Source: Alphaproteobacteria bacterium | GTDB taxonomy: Bacteria > Pseudomonadota > Alphaproteobacteria > Micavibrionales > Micavibrionaceae | Reading direction: 5' to 3' | DNA: 12,278 bases | Assembly (NCBI GenBank): GCA_023141075.1 | Contig: JAGLKL010000019.1 | Location: forward strand, 1 to 12,278 | Shown here: piece after piece, positions 8,297-12,278 of the stretch | Numbering within the stretch: position 1 is the stretch's first letter | How the letters are laid out: each line of letters opens with the position of its first letter | Made by a program: the position numbers and the translations under genes | The notes under the pieces: model-generated | What the model was told of the DNA's origin: nothing | Databases searched by the model: none | What the model saw: the letters and a program-made list of their open reading frames with translations, nothing else

Positions 8297-9010
8297 TTAT
8301 TCCGATTGAGAAGGTGAAGATGGTGGCGGGGAAGATGCTACTGTCTGGGTATAAGATACAGGTTTTATACCCATTTCTTTGGCTCTAAGCGCTGCCTGTG
8401 TTCTGTTCTTTGCATTGAGCTTACGGCAAATTCCACGAACGTGTAATTTTACCGTGACAACCTGAAGATCAAGCGCCCGCGCAATTTCTTTGTTCGAAGC
8501 ACCATCAAGCAAATAAGATAACACATCCGATTCACGGGGCGTAAACTCTACCTTCGCCTCCACTGAATCACCATTCACCTTAGTGACATCATCTGCGTAA
8601 TAAGACGGCATATATGCTGAATTTTTCCCTTTCGGGACGAAGCTCTCTCCGGCAACAACCTGCTCAATCGCTGTCAATAAAGCGCGTCCTGACATTGTTT
8701 TGGGGAAATAACCGACCGCCCCGGCCTTCAGCGCCTGTTGAACATCCTCTTCTTCAGCCACACCTGACATAAGCGCCACACGCAGCGCCGGGAAATTTTG
8801 CTTGAGTACGTCAAACCCTCGCAATCCACTCATACCGGGCATACGCAAATCCAAAATCACCAAGTCCTGCTCCGGGTCTTTTTTCAGAAGCTCAAACGCT
8901 TCATCAAAATCCTTGGCCAGCACAACCGCCGATGTCGGGTTAGACCTCTCTATGTACTGAACAAGCGCATCTCTGAACAATGTATGATCATCAGCAATCA
9001 GCAGTTTCAT
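8297..9010 (-). CDS. NarL/FixJ-family response regulator (REC + LuxR-type HTH)
   Basis: A 237-residue DNA-binding response regulator. The REC domain occupies about 1-120, with acidic pair D7/D8, phosphoacceptor D54 (VILDLRMPG), S82 and K104 (YFPKT). The LuxR-type HTH runs from about 156 to 212, beginning FTPRESDVLSYL and containing SNKEIARALDLQVVTVKLHV, where phosphorylation usually drives dimerisation and DNA binding. A proline/serine-rich tail at about 220-237 lies beyond the usual domain end. The start at 9010 is preceded by AAGGGAAG (9013-9020), with its AGGGA core 4 nt away. The gene is first in an apparent operon with the hybrid kinase, so it is the natural candidate partner. NarL-type regulators are typically paired with HisKA_3 kinases, however, and this kinase is HisKA-type. 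An inverted repeat upstream (9061-9079) may be an operator. Target genes cannot be read from the window. Confidence 0.93.
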   Translation of the reverse strand: MKLLIADDHTLFRDALVQYIERSNPTSAVVLAKDFDEAFELLKKDPEQDLVILDLRMPGMSGLRGFDVLKQNFPALRVALMSGVAEEEDVQQALKAGAVGYFPKTMSGRALLTAIEQVVAGESFVPKGKNSAYMPSYYADDVTKVNGDSVEAKVEFTPRESDVLSYLLDGASNKEIARALDLQVVTVKLHVRGICRKLNAKNRTQAALRAKEMGIKPVSYTQTVASSPPPSSPSQSE

Positions 9011-9150
9011 AACTTCCCTTCACACACTTTTCTGTATTATCGGCCTCATGTTGCAATATATTTGAGCCGTGCGCTCAAAACCAGCCGGATTACACTTTAG
9101 CATAATTTAGATTCCTACAAAACCATAAGCTAATATTTTCACTTTTCCGT
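9011..9150. other. Intergenic region between slt stop and response regulator start
   Basis: This 140-nt AT-rich gap must hold the end of the slt transcript and, if the regulator has its own promoter, that promoter too. I see a perfect inverted repeat at 9061-9079 and a purine-rich ribosome binding site next to the regulator start. There is no hairpin followed by a T-run, so no intrinsic terminator for slt is visible and readthrough into the regulator operon is possible. No sigma-70 promoter pair with good spacing stood out. Confidence 0.6.
9061..9079. promoter_or_regulatory. Perfect inverted repeat upstream of the response regulator gene (candidate operator)
   Basis: Arms TTTGAGC and GCTCAAA pair over 7 bp around a 5-nt centre, about 50 nt upstream of the regulator start codon. 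The dyad suits a dimeric regulator, possibly autoregulation by the LuxR-type protein. It could also form an RNA hairpin in the leader or behind slt, but no T-run follows on either strand, so a classical terminator is unlikely. The symmetry is directly visible; the role is inference. Confidence 0.4.
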
Positions 9151-11199
9151 CTATAAATCTCTATTCAGACCGGGTTTTTTATTATTATAATCAACATGTA
9201 ATTGTTTTTCCGGTTGCTTTTGTATGTGTTTTAATCGCAGCCGATAAATATATACGCCTTCCATCACACGTTGCACATAATTTCTGGTTTCATATATCGG
9301 GATAATCTCTATCCAATCAATCATGTCTACCTCACCTTTCCGGGGGTCTCCGAACAGGTTCAGCCACTCATTCACCCGGCTAGGCCCTGCATTGTACGCG
9401 GCAAGAGCTAATGGATAACTACCATCATATCGATTAATGAGTTGCGCAATATAATATGACCCCAATGTAATGTTATATTTTGGATTGGACATCAACCAAG
9501 ACTTACGGTACGGAACGCCGGAGCTTTTTGCTAAATGGCGTGCCGTTCTCGGCATAAGCTGCATAAGACCGCGTGCGCCTGCGGAGCTTTTTGCATTAAC
9601 ATCAAACATACTTTCTTGGCGAATGAGCGCATGGATAAGCGCCCATTCCGTATAGTTAATGTTTTTCAGGTGTTTGGTGATGGTAGGATAAGATTGTTTG
9701 GTTAAGAATAACCCTTTTTTCACCGCCTTTTTGGAAATCTTCACAGCGATATGAGAATTGCCTTTCTTCTCCATATGTTCAGCCGCAAACCGATAGGCTT
9801 TCGGTGTTTTGTCCTTTTGCAAGAATGCCTTTATGAAGTCTTCCGAGATTTCATCCTGTCCGGCTTCCATGAATAAATCCGAAGCCTGCACAAGTTCCGA
9901 GTGTTCGTATATTTTTCGCTGTGATGACGAGAGGTGAGGCAGACGTCTTTGGGGCATCTGGTTTTCCTGTGACAATGCCGCTCCGGCCATCTGTCCGTAA
10001 AAGGTTGTTTTAAATTCTGCCGCTTTTTTGTACCAATTTTGTGCTATGACGCTCTGGCTCATATCCTCTGCCGCACGGCCAGCCCAGTAAGCAGCTCGCG
10101 CTTTGCTCACCGGCATTGAAACCTTGGCGTATAATGCGGTAAAGCGCTCATAAGCCTCAGTCGAGCTATTAATGATACGCAGCGCAAGCCATCCAGCCAT
10201 CCACTCAGCCTGAGCATATGCAAAGCCTTTATCCTGAATATGCGCCGAGGACAATTCATAAGCTTGCTGATATTTTCCTTTTTCCAGCAATCGGCGAATC
10301 ATAATATGGCGCTCTTTCCACCATTTTTCTTTGTAGCGAACTTTTTCCGCAGGCGGGGTTTTGCGCAAAATCTCCAGAGCGCCTTTATCGAGATTTCTTT
10401 TTCTGCGCCAACGTAGCCGCTCATACATCAGCCCCGGATCATTTTTCAGGGAATCCGGGACTTTGTCGATAAGCTTGCCTAGCCCGGTATTTTTATTTTT
10501 TGCCAGCGCCATGCGGGCACGTGCAAGCTCCGGGTAACCGTCACCAAGCAAATCGGCGATAGCCAGCGCGTTCCCGTAATTCCCTTTATAGAGCAATGTA
10601 TCACAACGTTTCTTATGTGCATCAAGAGTAAGATAGGCTTTATAATCACGCACAATCTGCTTTTGCATGGCGCGGGATATTTCAGAACCGGCCCACCAGC
10701 GTGCCAGCATTTCTTTAGCTCTGTCGCGTTTGCCGTTAATAATAAGCGCATCCATATAACGGCGCATGCCTTTAAAACTTTGCGGGGGGAAATCTTCGAA
10801 CCAGGCGATGACCTCATTATTGGACAAAGTCTCAGGCATCACCTCCTCAGCGCTTTGTTTCATTTTTTTGGTATTGGGCCATTGAGCATTATGGCGGATA
10901 AATTGTGAAAGGCTTATAAAGAGCTGATTATTCCATTCCCCCTTATCTGTGTGTGTCAATAATAGCCAGTGATAGATTTTTGCTGCCAGAGGGTCTTTGC
11001 TTAGAGCGATGAGCTCCTTAGCCTTTTTCCATTTATTTTTATCAATCAAGCGTAGTGCGCGTATGGTCAGATTTCTGGCCTCTTTGGTCTGGCCACGTGT
11101 GTAAATACTGTATTGCTCATCCTGTGCCGGAACAGGTCGAACAAAAGGAGGTGCAAATAGCGCACTCGCAAGCAAAATAACAAAAGCTAGAATATGCAT
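9151..11199 (-). CDS. slt: Soluble lytic murein transglycosylase (Slt70-type)
   Basis: A 682-residue periplasmic enzyme that cleaves the MurNAc-GlcNAc bond of peptidoglycan and leaves 1,6-anhydro-MurNAc ends. It has an N-terminal signal peptide with hydrophobic core at about 2-18 and a likely cut after VPA (residue 25). A long alpha-helical superhelix with TPR-like hairpins spans about 35-500. The C-terminal SLT catalytic domain spans about 512-655, with catalytic E529 in IRQES, GLMQLMP at 544-550, AYNAGP at 601-606 and YETRNYVQRVM near 636-646. Length and order match Slt70. The frame stays open far upstream across dapA antisense, but the signal peptide at ATG 11199 marks the true N-terminus. 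A TTG at 11229 would add MRKTEILFPF, giving a more basic n-region, so it is a real alternative. Neither start has a clear Shine-Dalgarno. The gene is divergent from dapA. Confidence 0.93.
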   Translation of the reverse strand: MHILAFVILLASALFAPPFVRPVPAQDEQYSIYTRGQTKEARNLTIRALRLIDKNKWKKAKELIALSKDPLAAKIYHWLLLTHTDKGEWNNQLFISLSQFIRHNAQWPNTKKMKQSAEEVMPETLSNNEVIAWFEDFPPQSFKGMRRYMDALIINGKRDRAKEMLARWWAGSEISRAMQKQIVRDYKAYLTLDAHKKRCDTLLYKGNYGNALAIADLLGDGYPELARARMALAKNKNTGLGKLIDKVPDSLKNDPGLMYERLRWRRKRNLDKGALEILRKTPPAEKVRYKEKWWKERHIMIRRLLEKGKYQQAYELSSAHIQDKGFAYAQAEWMAGWLALRIINSSTEAYERFTALYAKVSMPVSKARAAYWAGRAAEDMSQSVIAQNWYKKAAEFKTTFYGQMAGAALSQENQMPQRRLPHLSSSQRKIYEHSELVQASDLFMEAGQDEISEDFIKAFLQKDKTPKAYRFAAEHMEKKGNSHIAVKISKKAVKKGLFLTKQSYPTITKHLKNINYTEWALIHALIRQESMFDVNAKSSAGARGLMQLMPRTARHLAKSSGVPYRKSWLMSNPKYNITLGSYYIAQLINRYDGSYPLALAAYNAGPSRVNEWLNLFGDPRKGEVDMIDWIEIIPIYETRNYVQRVMEGVYIYRLRLKHIQKQPEKQLHVDYNNKKPGLNRDL

Positions 11200-11337
11200 A
11201 AAGGGGAATAATATTTCGGTTTTTCTCAAAAAAAACGGCTTTATACCGGTGCAAGATAGCAGCACACTGTTGCAAAGCTTGGAATGACACGATAGATTGA
11301 ATTTCACTTTAAAGACCTGTAACAAAAGAGAGATGCT
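11200..11337. other. Divergent intergenic region between slt and dapA
   Basis: These 138 nt must contain promoters for both genes. A candidate dapA promoter is annotated separately. On the minus strand a TATAAA (11245-11240) could serve as a -10 for slt, but no good -35 accompanies it. Just below it are a 4-bp imperfect hairpin (CGGT/GCCG) and a run of eight T (11235-11228), too weak to call a terminator. No riboswitch-like conserved structure, such as a lysine riboswitch, is evident in the short dapA leader. Confidence 0.5.
11270..11298 (+). promoter_or_regulatory. Candidate sigma-70 promoter for dapA
   Basis: TTGCAA (11270-11275) and TAGATT (11293-11298) are separated by 17 nt and each match the housekeeping consensus at four of six positions. 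A start near 11305 would leave a leader of about 30 nt before ATG 11338. The call rests on spacing and partial matches only. Confidence 0.3.
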
Positions 11338-12234
11338 ATGTTTTATGGTTCTATCACAGCCCTGATCACGCCATTTAAAGATGGTGAGATCGATTGGTCG
11401 GCCTATGAAAACCTCATAGAATGGCAAATTGAAAATGGTACGCATGGATTGGTTCCCTGTGGCACGACGGGGGAATCCCCGACTTTGTCTCATGAAGAAC
11501 ATCTTGCTATTCTTAAGCGTTGTGTCGATGTGGTCAAGGGTAGAATTCCAGTTATTGCGGGAACGGGTTCGAATAATACAAGCGAAGCTCTGTCTATGAC
11601 AAAATATGCCAAAGAAATAGGTGCGGATGCTGCGCTTATAGTGACGCCATATTACAATAAACCAACTCAGGATGGTATGTTTGCGCATTATGCCACGCTG
11701 CATAATGAAGCGAATTTCCCGATTGTTATTTATAATATTCCGGGACGCAGTGTTGTTGATATGAGTGTTGAGACCATGACAAAGCTCGCAAAACTTCCCA
11801 ATATTATAGGCGTTAAGGATGCGGCTGGAGATTTGTCCCGCCCTCTGCAAACACGCCACGCAATCGGCCCGGATTTCTGCCAGCTTTCCGGTGATGATAT
11901 CACGGCTGCCGCTTTTCTTGCGCAAGGCGGCGTTGGTTGTGTTTCCGTGGTTTCGAATATCGCACCCAAAGAATCTGCGGATATGCAAAATGCTTGGCGC
12001 AGCGGTGATATGGAGACGTTTAATACCTTGCGTGACAAGCTGCTTCCTTTGGCACGTGATCTGTTTTGCGAAAGCAACCCTGCCCCGGTTAAGTATGCCG
12101 CACAAACGCTTGGAATATGTAGCGATGAAGTGCGCCTTCCGCTTATTCCTGCTTCCAAACAAGCCCGCGAGAAAGTGGACGCGGCTCTGGCTTTTGCGGG
12201 TATAAAGGTTGGTGCGTCTGCTAGAGCGGCTTAG
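11338..12234 (+). CDS. dapA: 4-hydroxy-tetrahydrodipicolinate synthase
   Basis: A 298-residue cytoplasmic TIM-barrel enzyme. It condenses pyruvate with aspartate semialdehyde, the first committed step of the diaminopimelate/lysine pathway. Schiff-base lysine K160 lies in IIGVKDAAGD. The catalytic triad is T44 (in CGTTGES), Y132 (in IYNIPGR) and Y106 (in VTPYYNKPTQ). R137 matches the substrate-binding arginine of the E. coli enzyme (R138). Residues equivalent to the E. coli lysine allosteric site are also present (H52, H55, N79, E83, Y105), so feedback inhibition by lysine is likely. The length is normal and nothing is missing. The purine-rich AGAGAG at 11327-11332 is a weak ribosome binding site 5 nt before the ATG. 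The gene diverges from slt; in many alphaproteobacteria smpB follows dapA, but the 44 nt left here show no start I can assign. Confidence 0.97.
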   Translation: MFYGSITALITPFKDGEIDWSAYENLIEWQIENGTHGLVPCGTTGESPTLSHEEHLAILKRCVDVVKGRIPVIAGTGSNNTSEALSMTKYAKEIGADAALIVTPYYNKPTQDGMFAHYATLHNEANFPIVIYNIPGRSVVDMSVETMTKLAKLPNIIGVKDAAGDLSRPLQTRHAIGPDFCQLSGDDITAAAFLAQGGVGCVSVVSNIAPKESADMQNAWRSGDMETFNTLRDKLLPLARDLFCESNPAPVKYAAQTLGICSDEVRLPLIPASKQAREKVDAALAFAGIKVGASARAA

Positions 12235-12278
12235 CAATCAGTCCTTTGCCAATTTGAATATGCTTTGGCATGTACTGC

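Noticed and set aside
11250..11274. Inverted repeat TGCAA-N15-TTGCA between slt and dapA.
   Set aside because: Five-base arms this far apart are expected by chance in AT-rich DNA, and one arm overlaps the candidate dapA -35.
11200..12237. The slt reading frame stays open on the minus strand through the whole of dapA, giving a possible 1028-residue protein.
   Set aside because: The extra 346 residues are antisense to a dapA gene with every catalytic residue intact, have no family features, and would bury the slt signal peptide. It is a chance open frame.
12247..12270. Inverted repeat TGCCAA / TTGGCA with a 12-nt loop after dapA.
   Set aside because: The stem is only 6 bp, the loop is long and no T-run follows, so a terminator cannot be supported.

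Overview
The window reads as a chromosomal segment of an alphaproteobacterium with fairly AT-leaning DNA. Three things point there. One is the DUF58 / BatA-DUF4159 / VWA-GATase-like membrane protein operon, which in alphaproteobacteria normally sits behind a MoxR-type AAA+ ATPase. The second is a CckA-type hybrid histidine kinase body. The third is a soluble lytic transglycosylase gene next to dapA. The genus cannot be fixed from the sequence alone. I see no mobile element, tRNA, rRNA, CRISPR or phage gene. Coding density is high: the two largest gaps are about 140 bases each, and there is no gene-free stretch over 300 bases.

Layout. Positions 1-5809 (+) hold three tightly coupled genes: a DUF58 protein, a 928-residue BatA/DUF4159 membrane protein, and a 706-residue membrane protein with a VWA-like and a GATase-like domain. 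Their junctions are TAATG and ATGA overlaps. Positions 9010-5817 (-) hold a two-gene signalling unit: a NarL/FixJ-type response regulator followed 50 nt later by a hybrid sensor kinase (TM, extracytoplasmic helical region, TM, coiled coil, PAS, HisKA, HATPase, REC). The two units converge with only 7 nt between stop codons. Positions 11199-9151 (-) encode a Slt70-type soluble lytic murein transglycosylase. It diverges from dapA (11338-12234, +) across a 138-nt intergenic region. The last 44 nt hold no gene I can assign with confidence.

How the genes work together. The first operon looks like an envelope-associated complex: MoxR-linked DUF58 and VWA-domain proteins are thought to act in chaperone-like or metal-dependent assembly, but no substrate is visible here. 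The DUF58 protein has lost the usual MIDAS residues, while the 706-residue partner keeps a complete set. The kinase/regulator pair is unusual because the kinase is a HisKA hybrid while the regulator is NarL-type, a class usually served by HisKA_3 kinases. slt and dapA both concern peptidoglycan: DapA feeds the lysine/diaminopimelate pathway that supplies the cross-linking residue, and Slt cleaves the glycan strands.

Most of the window is conserved housekeeping or widespread uncharacterised content. I found no clear previously undescribed system. The points most worth a second look are the MIDAS redistribution in the DUF58 operon, the mismatched kinase/regulator pair with its large sensor region, and a perfect inverted repeat just upstream of the regulator gene.
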